This document shows positions 24,994 to 33,311 of a stretch of 38,790 nt of DNA, one piece after another (the first letter of the stretch is position 1; every line of letters begins with the position of its first letter). A model generated the notes under the pieces. That model was not told the DNA's origin. It did not search any database and was given only the letters and a program-made list of their open reading frames with translations. Both the position numbers and the translations under genes were made by a program. The stretch comes from Treponema bryantii. GTDB taxonomy: Bacteria > Spirochaetota > Spirochaetia > Treponematales > Treponemataceae. The DNA lies in NCBI GenBank assembly GCA_015061465.1, contig SUWN01000022.1, positions 1 through 38,790 of the forward strand, given 5' to 3'.

Positions 24994-25501
24994 AATTAGA
25001 AATTTTTCTGATATTGCAATAAGCATAATGTCAAATTTAACTGAAAGTGAAAGAAGTTTACCTTCTATTTGGAAAAAAGTTGTTTCTAAAGTAAATAAAT
25101 ACGGCGACAGACTTTGTGGAAATACAAGAGTTGTTGATTATAAAAATGGAGTTTTGTTAATTGAAACAGACCATCCAGGTTGGAATCAAATTATGAATAT
25201 TTATCAAAAATTCATAATTACAGGATTGAATAGAGAACTTCCAGATTTAAAAATTAACACACTGGCTTTTAGAGTAAAAGGAAATGATGCACAATTAAGT
25301 CAAAGTTATGATGAATATTTGGAAGAAAAAAATAAAGAGTATCAAGAAAAATTAGAAAAAGACGAAAAAGAAATAGACAAGTTTTATGAAAATTTGGGAA
25401 AAAATCGTGAAGAAGAAAAAAAAGAAAGTTCACTTCCTCCCGAAATTTTGGAAAAATTTGAAAGACTAAAACAAAGTATGTTGACCAACGATGAAAAATA
25501 A
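24986..25501 (+). CDS. DciA-like (DUF721) helicase-loader-type protein
   Basis: 171 aa. The N-terminal half (about 1-95) is a DUF721/DciA domain with the family-typical VLLIETDHPGWNQIM and a final strand KINTLAFRVKG. DciA helps recruit the replicative helicase in bacteria lacking DnaC/DnaI. The C-terminal half is a highly charged coiled-coil (Glu/Lys rich, about 105-165), as expected for the disordered tail of this family. It overlaps recF by 8 nt, the usual place for DUF721 in spirochaetes. The loader role is from family knowledge. Confidence 0.85.
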   Translation: MSEIRNFSDIAISIMSNLTESERSLPSIWKKVVSKVNKYGDRLCGNTRVVDYKNGVLLIETDHPGWNQIMNIYQKFIITGLNRELPDLKINTLAFRVKGNDAQLSQSYDEYLEEKNKEYQEKLEKDEKEIDKFYENLGKNREEEKKESSLPPEILEKFERLKQSMLTNDEK

Positions 25502-25601
25502 TGATATATTTTGTTACTATTATTTTTAAATCATTAAATTATTATTTATTTCAATTTTTGGAGTTTGTAATAATTAAAAAATATAAAAGGAGTCTCGTTT
25601 T

Positions 25602-25757
25602 ATGAAACGTACATATCAACCAAGCAAAGTAAAACGTAATAGAAAATTTGGTTTTAGAGCTCGCATGGCTACAAAAGGTGGACGCAAAGTTCTTGCTAGA
25701 AGACGTGCAAAGGGTAGAAAAAAGCTAACTGTTTCTGACGAAAAGAAAAAATACTAA
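25602..25757 (+). CDS. rpmH: Ribosomal protein L34
   Basis: 51-residue basic protein of the large ribosomal subunit. [20 protein letters not shown] and the following [20 protein letters not shown] are the standard L34 sequence, with an extra charged tail ([10 protein letters not shown]). AAAGGAG (25587-25593) precedes the ATG. It lies between dciA and rnpA, the conserved rpmH-rnpA order. Confidence 0.97.
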   Translation: MKRTYQPSKVKRNRKFGFRARMATKGGRKVLARRRAKGRKKLTVSDEKKKY

Positions 25758-25769
25758 TATTTATTAGGG

Positions 25770-26132
25770 ATGGGAACAGATTTTATAAAAACAGGATTTT
25801 TTAAACGTGAAGAACGAATAAAAAATCCTGCAGATTTTAAGAAACTGTTTAAAAATGGAAAAAAGATAAGTATTCAGGGCGCTAAAATTTTCTTTATGGA
25901 AAATGGTCTTGAAATAAACCGTGTTGGTTTTCCTTTAATTCGTGGATACGGTAACGCAGTTCAAAGGAACTTATCAAAAAGATACAGCCGAGAAGTCTAT
26001 CGTTTATTAAAATCACACTTGAACACCGGATATGATATTTTATTTCTAGTTTATCCAGGCAATGATTCGTTCAGCTCGCGGTGTGATCAATTTCGTTTAT
26101 TGTTAAATAAGGCAGGATTAATTAAGGAATGA
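25770..26132 (+). CDS. rnpA: Ribonuclease P protein component
   Basis: Protein subunit of RNase P, which matures the 5' ends of tRNAs. 120 aa. The signature [18 protein letters not shown] (about 61-78) contains the RNA-binding RN..KR..RE motif; [20 protein letters not shown] is the usual N-terminal region. The only nearby purine-rich stretch (AGGG, 25766-25769) abuts the ATG, too close for a normal ribosome site, so translation may be coupled to rpmH 12 nt upstream. The stop overlaps the yidD start (ATGA). Confidence 0.94.
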   Translation: MGTDFIKTGFFKREERIKNPADFKKLFKNGKKISIQGAKIFFMENGLEINRVGFPLIRGYGNAVQRNLSKRYSREVYRLLKSHLNTGYDILFLVYPGNDSFSSRCDQFRLLLNKAGLIKE

Positions 26133-26350
26133 AAAATTTAATCGCTAAATTTTTCTGCATTCTTATTCGTGCTTATCAAATTTGTATTTCTCCTTTATTT
26201 CCTTCGTGTTGTAGATTTACGCCGACGTGTTCCGCGTATGCATTGGAGGCAATAAAAAAATATGGAGCAGCAAAAGGTTTATTTTTATCAATCAAACGAA
26301 TTTGTAAATGTAATCCATTTCATAAAGGCGGATACGATCCAGTTCCGTAA
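26129..26350 (+). CDS. yidD: Membrane protein insertion efficiency factor YidD
   Basis: 73-residue small membrane-associated protein that assists YidC-dependent insertion. Family motif [18 protein letters not shown] followed by [16 protein letters not shown]. Starts inside the rnpA stop codon (ATGA overlap) and is followed by yidC after 16 nt. Confidence 0.95.
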   Translation: MKNLIAKFFCILIRAYQICISPLFPSCCRFTPTCSAYALEAIKKYGAAKGLFLSIKRICKCNPFHKGGYDPVP

Positions 26351-26366
26351 TAATTAGGAGATATTT

Positions 26367-28160
26367 GTGGAAAAAAATACTATATGGGCCATAGTTCTTT
26401 CTACAATTGTTGTTATTGCATCATTCCTTTTGCAACCAATCATTTTTGGACCTCAAATTGAAGCTGCTATGCAACAACAAGAAATTGCAGCACAAGAACA
26501 AAAAGAAAAGGGAGAAAAAGAAAATTCTGTTTTAATTGAATCAGAAATTTTACAAAATGATTCAGAATTTGTTAACGCAGAAATTCAAGAAAACTTAAAA
26601 GAAGAATTTGTAACAATCACAACAGATGTTGTAGAAGTTGTTTTTTCAAACAAAGGTGGAGACATCATCAGTTACAAACTTTTAAAACACTTTGATAAAG
26701 ACACAGGAACAGGAATTCAGCTTGCAGATAATGTAACTGAAACAAACAGAGCTTGTGCTTTAGCTTTGGGAACAGCAGATAAAGAAATTATCAATCAAAT
26801 TTTTGAACACGAAATGATTGATGAAAATACAATTTTATTCAAAAGAAATTTTGTTTTTGAAAAAAATGGTAAAAGAGAAGTTGTTACTTTAGGAAAAAAA
26901 TATTCTTTCAAACCGGGCGAATATATGTTCAAATTGGACATTCTTGTTCACGGATTGGAAAATTTTACTGGATTTGATTACGACGGAACTGCTTATACTT
27001 TAAGAACTTCGCCACAAATTGGTCCTCATTTTGATCCTAAAAAAGATAAATACGAAAACAGACAATTCCTTGCTTACAATGGTAAAAAAACAAAAAAAGT
27101 TATTTTAGCACAAGGACAATTCAAACCTTACGAAAAAAGCTTTATGTGGTGTGGAATTGCTGGAAAATATTTTGAAGAATTAGTTATTCCAAATAATCCA
27201 GAAATTATCAAAGAAGGATTATATTCTTCACAAATTGAAGTTAATGATTATGCAAACGCTCAAGCTTTCTTAGAAAGACGCGCATTTAATAGTGCAGACA
27301 TTCAAGATACATATTATATGTATTTTGGACCACGCAGCGAAAAATACTTGAAAGTTTACAACGTTTCTGATGAAAATGCTTGGAATTTTGGTGGAAGAAG
27401 AGTTACAGAAAGTTTACAAACAAGTGGATTTTTGAGTTGGTTGGAAAACATCTTAAAATGGGCTTTGGAAGTTATTCACAAAGTTGTAAAAAACTGGGGT
27501 GTTGCAATCATCGTTCTTACAATCATTCTTAAACTTTTGATGTTCCCTCTTTCAAAGAAACAATCTTTGGGAACTGTAAAAATGCAAGAATTACAGCCAA
27601 GAGTTCAAGAAATTCAAAAGAAATATGAAAATGATAAGCAAAAACAACAAATGGAAATGACAAAACTTTATCAAGAAGCTGGTTATAATCCTGCAAGTGG
27701 ATGTTTACCAATGATTTTCCAATTCTTGATTTTGTTTGCAATGTATAATTTGTTTAATAACTATTTTGATTTCCGTGGAGCAAGTTTTATTCCTGGTTGG
27801 ATTCCAGATTTAACTGTTGGAGATAGCGTTTATCAATTCAAATTTAACATTCCTCTTTTAGGAAATCATTTAAGACTTTTACCAATTATTTATACAGCTT
27901 CACAGTTGTTATTTGGAAAAATCACTCAATATAATGGCGCACAAAGTAATGCATCAATGAAATTTATGACTTATGGTATGCCATTAATTTTCTTCTTCTT
28001 GTTCTACAATGCACCAGCAGGTCTTTTGCTTTATTGGACAGTAAGTAACTTCTTCCAAATGGGACAGCAAATCATCTTGAATAAAATGGTTGCAAAGAAA
28101 AAAGCAGAATCAAAAAATAATAAAACAAATGTTCCTATAAAGAAAAATAACAAAAGATAA
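26367..28160 (+). CDS. yidC: Membrane protein insertase YidC
   Basis: Inserts proteins into the inner membrane alone or with SecYEG. 597 aa, the long Gram-negative form: N-terminal membrane anchor (about 7-26), periplasmic beta-sandwich domain (about 75-350), then the conserved five-helix core with WGVAIIVLTIILKLLMFPLSKKQ, LYQEAGYNPASGCLPM and a C-terminal membrane segment, ending in a basic lysine-rich tail that can bind ribosomes. The start is GTG with TAGGAG 7-8 nt upstream. Confidence 0.96.
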   Translation: MEKNTIWAIVLSTIVVIASFLLQPIIFGPQIEAAMQQQEIAAQEQKEKGEKENSVLIESEILQNDSEFVNAEIQENLKEEFVTITTDVVEVVFSNKGGDIISYKLLKHFDKDTGTGIQLADNVTETNRACALALGTADKEIINQIFEHEMIDENTILFKRNFVFEKNGKREVVTLGKKYSFKPGEYMFKLDILVHGLENFTGFDYDGTAYTLRTSPQIGPHFDPKKDKYENRQFLAYNGKKTKKVILAQGQFKPYEKSFMWCGIAGKYFEELVIPNNPEIIKEGLYSSQIEVNDYANAQAFLERRAFNSADIQDTYYMYFGPRSEKYLKVYNVSDENAWNFGGRRVTESLQTSGFLSWLENILKWALEVIHKVVKNWGVAIIVLTIILKLLMFPLSKKQSLGTVKMQELQPRVQEIQKKYENDKQKQQMEMTKLYQEAGYNPASGCLPMIFQFLILFAMYNLFNNYFDFRGASFIPGWIPDLTVGDSVYQFKFNIPLLGNHLRLLPIIYTASQLLFGKITQYNGAQSNASMKFMTYGMPLIFFFLFYNAPAGLLLYWTVSNFFQMGQQIILNKMVAKKKAESKNNKTNVPIKKNNKR

Positions 28161-28174
28161 ATGAGGTACAGAAA

Positions 28175-28870
28175 ATGACATACGAATTTGAAGGAAAAAC
28201 AGAAAAAGAAGCAATAGAAAAAGCTGCAATTGAATTAAATCTTGAAAGAGATCAATTTGATGTTGAAATTTTGGAAACACAAAAAAATTCTCTTTTCAAA
28301 AAAGGTTATGTAAAAATTAGAGTTCATACTTTGGATGATGAAAAACCTTCTTTTGGATTTAAAGAAAGAGAAGAAAATTTTACAAGAATTGTTTCGGATC
28401 CTCTTCCTCAGAGTGAATTTGAACAAAAACTTATTGAATTTATTACAAACGTTGTAGAAAAAATGGGTTACGATGTAAAAGTTGAAGTAACTTACAGAGA
28501 AGATAAAAAACTTGGAATCAAAATGGATTCTTCATATTCTTCAATTTTGATTGGAAGAAAAGGTAAAAATCTTGATGCTTTACAAGTTTTGGCAAATATT
28601 TACGCAGGAAGATTAGGACACGAAGAAATTAGAGTTATTCTTGATACAGAAAACTACAGAATTAGACGTGAAGAAACTTTGGTAAGACTTGCTTATAACA
28701 CAGCAGACAAAGTTCGTTTGAGCAAAAAATCAATTCTTCTTGAACCAATGAATCCTTTTGAAAGAAGACTTATTCACACAACTTTAAATGATATTCCTGA
28801 TGTTGAAACCAAAAGCGAAGGAGATGGTTTATATAAACAGGTAAGAGTTTTCTACAAAGGAATTCGTTAA
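28175..28870 (+). CDS. jag: Jag/KhpB RNA-binding protein
   Basis: 231 aa with the three-part Jag layout: N-terminal Jag_N domain (1-50, YEFEGKTEKEAIEKA), KH domain with the SSILIGRKGKNLDALQVL loop (about 125-145), and C-terminal R3H domain (about 165-230, EPMNPFERRLIHTTLNDIPDV). KhpB binds many mRNAs and sRNAs and affects cell division and envelope in other bacteria. Usual place after yidC. Its stop overlaps the ATG of the next gene (TAATG). Confidence 0.94.
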   Translation: MTYEFEGKTEKEAIEKAAIELNLERDQFDVEILETQKNSLFKKGYVKIRVHTLDDEKPSFGFKEREENFTRIVSDPLPQSEFEQKLIEFITNVVEKMGYDVKVEVTYREDKKLGIKMDSSYSSILIGRKGKNLDALQVLANIYAGRLGHEEIRVILDTENYRIRREETLVRLAYNTADKVRLSKKSILLEPMNPFERRLIHTTLNDIPDVETKSEGDGLYKQVRVFYKGIR

Positions 28871-29667
28871 TGAGAAAAACTAAATTTTTACAAATCTGTT
28901 TAATTTTTTGTGTTTGTTTGAATGTTTTTGCGCAAGCAAAAGATGTAAAATCACTTGTGAGCGCAGAAATTTTTGATGAATTACAAAAAAATGGATTTGT
29001 AAAAAAAATTCACGCAGGACAAGATTCTGATTATGAATTGTTGCCTTTGTGTGAATACAAAGAAATTTGTTTGCAAAATAAAATTGCAAAAGAGGAAAAA
29101 AATTTTCCGTTCATTTACGAAAGTTTGTTTTTGATTCCAAAAGCTGAAATTCTTGAAAAAAGCAATTCTGCAAAACAAACTTTCAACATAGAAGATGTTT
29201 CGACTGTTTTTAGAAGTTTTTCTAAAATGCAAGGAATGAAATATTTTTCTACAACAAGAAAAAAGGAAAAAATCCTTTACGAAAAAGCGTATACAATCGC
29301 AAACGAAACAAGTTCTGAAAAAATTTCTGATAAAAACACAGGAAATGCGGATGGAAAAGTTTTGTTTTGTTATCAAGAAGATGCATCTTTTGGCGTTTGT
29401 AGATACAAAGTAGAATACAAACAAAATCAAGATACACTTTTTGCTTTATTTTCAAACATTGATACTTTAGGAATTGGTCCGTTTAAGGCTATTTTTCCGG
29501 GAAAAATGAAAATAAACACAATTGTAATTGATTGTGGAGATTCAATTTTGTTGTATTTGGGAACAGATGCTGATAGCAAAAAACTTCCGGGAATAAAAGG
29601 TCAGTTAGAAGATTCTTTTTCTTCTAGAATGGACGCTATTTACAAATGGTTCTTGACACAATTTTAA
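28870..29667 (+). CDS. Exported protein of unknown function
   Basis: 265 aa with a signal peptide (about 4-22, cleavage after VFA). The mature part is an alpha/beta periplasmic domain with no motif I can name. A central segment [27 protein letters not shown] (about 116-142) and a late strand [18 protein letters not shown] (about 218-235) look like its core. Start codon overlaps the jag stop, so it is cotranslated with jag. The next gene, a lipoprotein PPIase, begins 17 nt after its stop. Probably a spirochaete-specific family. Confidence 0.75.
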   Translation: MRKTKFLQICLIFCVCLNVFAQAKDVKSLVSAEIFDELQKNGFVKKIHAGQDSDYELLPLCEYKEICLQNKIAKEEKNFPFIYESLFLIPKAEILEKSNSAKQTFNIEDVSTVFRSFSKMQGMKYFSTTRKKEKILYEKAYTIANETSSEKISDKNTGNADGKVLFCYQEDASFGVCRYKVEYKQNQDTLFALFSNIDTLGIGPFKAIFPGKMKINTIVIDCGDSILLYLGTDADSKKLPGIKGQLEDSFSSRMDAIYKWFLTQF

Positions 29668-29684
29668 TTCAGGAGGGAACAAAA

Positions 29685-30716
29685 ATGAATAAAATAAAAA
29701 AAATTATAATTGCATTTTTACTTGGAACAGTTTTTATTGTAAATTGTTCTTGTAATTCAAGGAGTAAAGCAATGGACGCACTAAAGGGAAAAGAAGGTGT
29801 TTTTGCTGTTTTAACAACAGAAAAAGGTGAAATAGTATTAAATCTTTTTTACAAAGAAACACCAATGACTGTAACAAACTTTGTTGGATTAGCAGAAGGA
29901 ACTTTAAAAGCTGCTAATGGAAAACCTTTCTACGATGGATTGAAATTTCACCGTGTAATTGCAAACTTTATGATTCAAGGTGGAGATCCAAGAGGAAATG
30001 GAACTGGTGGTCCAGGATATAAATTCCCAGATGAATTTGTTGATGAATTGATTTTTGACAAACCTGGTAAACTTGCTATGGCAAACTCTGGTGCAAACAC
30101 AAACGGAAGCCAATTCTTTATTACACACGTTCCAACAGATTGGTTGAACCACAAACACACAATTTTTGGTGAAGTTGTAACAGGTCAAGATGTTGTAGAT
30201 TCTGTTGCTCAAGGTGATACAATTATTTCTATCAAAATTATTCGTCAAGGTGCTGAAGCAGAAAAATTCACAGCAACTCAAGAAGATTTTGACAATTTGA
30301 TTGCTGCACAAAAAAAATTGAACGAAGAAAAAGAAGCTAAAAAATTAGCAAAAATTACAGAAGGTTGTACAAAACACGATTCTGGAGTTTATTATCAAAT
30401 CTTAAAAGAAGGTTCGGGAGAACCAACAGGAAAAGGAAAAAATGTTTCTGTTGAATACAAAGGTTACTTACCAGATGGACCAATTTTTGATGCAACAAAA
30501 GAATTCCACCCACAAGGTCACCAACCATTAGAATTCAAAACAGATGCTGGAAAAATGATTCCTGGATTTGATATTATGGTTCAAGAAATGAAACTTGGTG
30601 AAACAAGAAAAATGGTAATTCCACCAGAATTAGCATACGGAGCTTATGGAATTCCACAAGCAGGAATTCCTGGAAATGCTTATATTTGTTTTGATGTTAC
30701 ATTAAAAAAGAACTAA
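29685..30716 (+). CDS. Dual-family immunophilin: cyclophilin-FKBP fusion lipoprotein
   Basis: Peptidyl-prolyl isomerase with two unrelated catalytic domains in one 343-aa chain. Seen: signal peptide with a lipobox-like end (IVNC, Cys21); a cyclophilin domain (about 35-200) with [16 protein letters not shown] and GSQFFITH; a helical linker (about 205-235); and a C-terminal FKBP domain (about 245-343) with [18 protein letters not shown] and [11 protein letters not shown]. The order cyclophilin-then-FKBP is the CFBP class of dual-family immunophilins known from Treponema denticola. Start chosen at 29685 because AGGAGGG (29671-29677) precedes it; an upstream ATG at 29646 lies within the previous gene. 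Probably folds envelope proteins in the periplasm. Confidence 0.93.
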   Translation: MNKIKKIIIAFLLGTVFIVNCSCNSRSKAMDALKGKEGVFAVLTTEKGEIVLNLFYKETPMTVTNFVGLAEGTLKAANGKPFYDGLKFHRVIANFMIQGGDPRGNGTGGPGYKFPDEFVDELIFDKPGKLAMANSGANTNGSQFFITHVPTDWLNHKHTIFGEVVTGQDVVDSVAQGDTIISIKIIRQGAEAEKFTATQEDFDNLIAAQKKLNEEKEAKKLAKITEGCTKHDSGVYYQILKEGSGEPTGKGKNVSVEYKGYLPDGPIFDATKEFHPQGHQPLEFKTDAGKMIPGFDIMVQEMKLGETRKMVIPPELAYGAYGIPQAGIPGNAYICFDVTLKKN

Positions 30717-30724
30717 AATTTAAT

Positions 30725-31290
30725 ACGATTAAATTAAACAATAAAATCTAAAGAGTAAAAAAACAATTTAAAATTGCTCCCGCTTACGTAGGCTGGCACA
30801 AAACCGCTCGATAACTCGCTACACGCTGCTTGTGGTATAGAAACTATAGAACCAGCCACTATTGTGGCTGCCACAAGCAGAGTATTTTTGCACCAACCTC
30901 CGTTCGCTCGCGCAAAATCTATTTTTTTAAACATTTTTATAATTGTTTATTTTTTCAAAACAGGCGGAAATATCTAAAAAACGAACGTTGGTATATGTAA
31001 AATTCATTTAAAAATTCCGGGTAAATTCGATAAAATAAACATTTTGAAAAATTATTGAAAAAAATGCGTAGTGGATGTTCGTTGGCGCAGCTGTTCATTT
31101 TTATTGCGAACTTATCTTGCTGCGCCGCCAGTTTTGTAGAAACTACAAAACTGGAAGCACGGACAAGACATTCTAACGTTATACGATGTTCAAAAGTCCG
31201 TGCTATCTCTCGGCGGAGCATAAGTACGGTTATCCACGAAAGCAATTTTTTTGCTCAATACGTTATAAAAAATATGTTTAATTTAATCGT
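30725..31290. repeat. Gene-free mosaic of hairpins bounded by 16-bp inverted repeats
   Basis: ACGATTAAATTAAACA at 30725-30740 recurs inverted at 31275-31290. Between them the DNA is clearly richer in G+C than its surroundings and made of inverted repeats: CTGCTTGTGG/CCACAAGCAG (30826-30835, 30871-30880) enclosing CAGCCAC-TATT-GTGGCTG (30853-30870); GGCGCAGC/GCTGCGCC (31084-31091, 31119-31126); CCAGTTTTGTAG/CTACAAAACTGG (31128-31154); GCACGGAC/GTCCGTGC (31157-31164, 31196-31203). Short ORFs here have no ribosome sites and look accidental. It resembles dispersed intergenic repeat elements or a decayed mobile element. The right boundary repeat overlaps the end of the gntR-type gene. Confidence 0.7.
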
Positions 31291-31651
31291 AAAATTTTTT
31301 TATAAGTTCTAATAATTCATCTGCCGAAATTCCTTCTTCTTTTGCTTGTTTGCAGAAGTTTTGAACAAGGATTTCGGCATTTTTATTTTTGATGCTTTCT
31401 ATTTGAGTTTGTTGTAACGAAGCAACAAACGTTCCTTTACCAACGATAGTTTTTATAAAACCATCACGGTCCAATTCTTCCCACGCGCGTTTTACTGGAA
31501 TAACGCTGATTCTTAATTCAGAAGCGACGAATCTGATTGTGGGAAGTTGGGTTCCTGCTTGTAAAGAACCGTTTAGAACTTGCGATTTTATTTGTGAATA
31601 AATCTGCATGTAAATTGGTTCAGAAGAATTTTCTGAAAGAATTATATTCAT
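31283..31651 (-). CDS. GntR-family regulator, YtrA type
   Basis: 122-residue repressor-type DNA-binding protein. The winged helix (about 10-75: EPIYMQIYSQIKSQVLNG, LPTIRFVASELRI, ELDRDGFIKTIVGKGTFVA) is followed by only a short helical tail, the hallmark of the YtrA subfamily, whose members usually control the ABC-transporter operon they belong to. It is the last gene of that operon here, one base after the permease. Its probable operator is the palindrome at 33191-33213 over the operon promoter. Confidence 0.9.
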   Translation of the reverse strand: MNIILSENSSEPIYMQIYSQIKSQVLNGSLQAGTQLPTIRFVASELRISVIPVKRAWEELDRDGFIKTIVGKGTFVASLQQTQIESIKNKNAEILVQNFCKQAKEEGISADELLELIKKFYD

Positions 31652-31652
31652 T

Positions 31653-32312
31653 TTACAAGTCTACCTTTTTAAAGTTTTTACAAGAAACTTTGTAAGTTGC
31701 AAACCAGCTAAGTGAATAAATTACAATTCCAACAAAAAGAATAATCAGTTTTAATCCTAAATCTTGCGAATTTGAAGAATCTAATCTTCTAAATAAATCA
31801 AAAGAAAACAAATCTTTTATAATAAAAGGAACATCAAAAAGAATATAAAGCAAAAGAAAAGCAATTCCTCCAAGCAAGAATGGACCACCAATTTTTTCTG
31901 TTTTTTTGTAAACTTTTGTAATAAATATAAAATTAAACGCTGAAATAACAATCAAAAGAAGTCCAAAAAAAGCTATGTTTGCATTAATTCCTGTTGGATT
32001 TCCGTCTGGGAAAAATTTGTTGTGTAAAAAAGCAAAAGGAATTGATAACAAAATAAAAACAATTTCGTAAAGTGCAACTAATAAACAGCGCGCTTTTACA
32101 ATATTATTTTTGGAAATAGGCAACAAAATGTTAAAAAGAGAATCTTTATTTATTAATGAGTTATTAAAAATCCAAAAAACGCTTAAACACATATAAAAAA
32201 ATCCGATGTAAACAGGATAATGAGGAATTAAAAGCATTGCAGCAAATCCCAAGAAAAAGTAATTAAGTGGATTTAAACAAAGATTTATTTCTTTATAAAG
32301 TAAATTTTTCAT
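31653..32312 (-). CDS. ABC transporter permease (ABC-2-like)
   Basis: 219-residue membrane protein with about six hydrophobic segments, partner of the ATPase encoded just upstream. The ATG at 32312 is preferred: AAAGGGAG lies 8-9 nt upstream on the minus strand, whereas the longer start (32342) falls inside the ATPase gene without a ribosome site. No strong family motif is visible, as is usual for YtrC/D- or BcrB-like permeases. Substrate unknown; in the related systems the cargo is often a cell-envelope-active peptide or antibiotic, which is only inference here. Confidence 0.8.
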   Translation of the reverse strand: MKNLLYKEINLCLNPLNYFFLGFAAMLLIPHYPVYIGFFYMCLSVFWIFNNSLINKDSLFNILLPISKNNIVKARCLLVALYEIVFILLSIPFAFLHNKFFPDGNPTGINANIAFFGLLLIVISAFNFIFITKVYKKTEKIGGPFLLGGIAFLLLYILFDVPFIIKDLFSFDLFRRLDSSNSQDLGLKLIILFVGIVIYSLSWFATYKVSCKNFKKVDL

Positions 32313-32328
32313 AAATTTCTCCCTTTTA

Positions 32329-33177
32329 TTATTTGTATTCACGTTCGATGTGAATCATGATTTCTTCAAAAGAAGGTTCTGATAAATTGAAAGAAGCAAA
32401 AAGTTCTTTATCTTTTGTGTTAATCATTCCTTCAAAACCAAATTTATTTATGTTTAAACCGATGATTTTAGATTTAAGTTCGTCTGAAAGTTCATCATTT
32501 TTGCCAGAAATTAAGCGATAATCTTGTTTAAAAGAAACTGAATCGGTGCTTTTTAAGATTTTTCCGTTGTTTATGTAAGTGATGAAATCTGCACATTTTT
32601 CTAAATCTGAAATAACGTGTGTTGAAAACAAAATAGAATGTTTTTCGTCAGCAACATATTCTTGGAATAAAAGAATCAATTCGTCGCGGCTAACAGGATC
32701 CAAACCACTTGTTGGTTCATCTAAAATCAAAAGTTTTGCGTCGTGACTCATTGCAAGAGCAAGTTGAAATTTAATTTTCATTCCTGCAGAAAGTTCTTTG
32801 ATTTTTTTATTTTCATCTAGTTTGAATTTTTGAAGAAGAGATTCGTATTTTTCTTGATTCCAAGTGGCAAAAAATTTTTTGTAAACAGAAGAAATAGTTT
32901 TAAGTTTTTTTGTTGAATAAAAGCCATCTGTTCCAGAAATGAAACCAATAGATTTTTTAACTTCGTCTTCATTAGTTTGTATGTCATAACCACAAATTTT
33001 AGAAGAACCTTTTTCTGCAGAAACGATGTTGAGCATAGATTTTATTGTTGTTGTTTTTCCAGCTCCGTTTCGACCAATGAAACCCATGATATAACCTTCT
33101 TCCAAAGAAAAGCTTACATCTTGTAATTTAAATGATGGATAAGTTTTGCAAAGATTTTCAACTTTTAAAAGTTCCAT
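32329..33177 (-). CDS. ABC transporter ATP-binding protein (YtrB/BcrA-like)
   Basis: 282 aa ATPase. Seen: Walker A GRNGAGKTT, Q-loop region GFISGTDGFYSTKKL, signature LSAGMKIKFQLALAM (degenerate LSAGM), Walker B KLLILDEPTSGLDP, and the switch histidine in LFSTHVISDLEKC. The signature with M in place of GQ is typical of the YtrB/BcrA exporter group. Start set at 33177 because GGAG lies 8 nt upstream; the longer frame back to 33240 would begin inside the promoter. First gene of an ATPase-permease-GntR operon. Confidence 0.92.
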   Translation of the reverse strand: MELLKVENLCKTYPSFKLQDVSFSLEEGYIMGFIGRNGAGKTTTIKSMLNIVSAEKGSSKICGYDIQTNEDEVKKSIGFISGTDGFYSTKKLKTISSVYKKFFATWNQEKYESLLQKFKLDENKKIKELSAGMKIKFQLALAMSHDAKLLILDEPTSGLDPVSRDELILLFQEYVADEKHSILFSTHVISDLEKCADFITYINNGKILKSTDSVSFKQDYRLISGKNDELSDELKSKIIGLNINKFGFEGMINTKDKELFASFNLSEPSFEEIMIHIEREYK

Positions 33178-33190
33178 ATTTACTCCGTGA

Positions 33191-33213
33191 TTGTGTATAT
33201 TCAATATACACAA
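33191..33213. promoter_or_regulatory. GntR/YtrA-type operator over the ABC operon promoter
   Basis: Perfect 11-1-11 palindrome: left arm TTGTGTATATT, central C, right arm AATATACACAA. The nonamer AATATACAC is repeated directly at 33203-33211 and 33212-33220, with its inverse GTGTATATT at 33193-33201, giving three half-sites. It covers the predicted transcription start and touches the -10 box. Confidence 0.8.
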
Positions 33214-33240
33214 TATACACACTGAAAAAAGAATTGTCAA
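33212..33240 (-). promoter_or_regulatory. Promoter of the ABC-GntR operon
   Basis: On the minus strand: TTGACA (33240-33235), 17-bp spacer, TATATT (33217-33212). Near-consensus; should be strong unless repressed. Confidence 0.82.
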
Positions 33241-33252
33241 TAAATTTTTTCG

Positions 33253-33281
33253 TTGATTTTTAAAATAAAAATAAATATAAT
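33253..33281 (+). promoter_or_regulatory. Promoter of the ECF S-component gene
   Basis: TTGATT (33253-33258), 17-bp spacer, TATAAT (33276-33281), expected start near 33288, then GGAG at 33302-33305 and the ATG at 33312. The divergent operon promoter is 13 bp away. Confidence 0.7.
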
Positions 33282-33311
33282 TCCGTATATTTTAATTGTA
33301 TGGAGATTTTT

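Noticed and set aside
30826-30880. tRNA-like or riboswitch RNA
   Set aside because: The three-way junction lacks a T-loop, CCA or any aptamer I recognise.
30734-30934. 66-codon frame (-) in the same mosaic
   Set aside because: Made of the nested inverted repeat at 30826-30880; no start signals.
31055-31312. 85-codon frame (+) with a cysteine-rich start in the hairpin mosaic
   Set aside because: It is read through three strong stem-loops, lacks a convincing ribosome site, and overlaps the end of the GntR gene; more likely repeat DNA.
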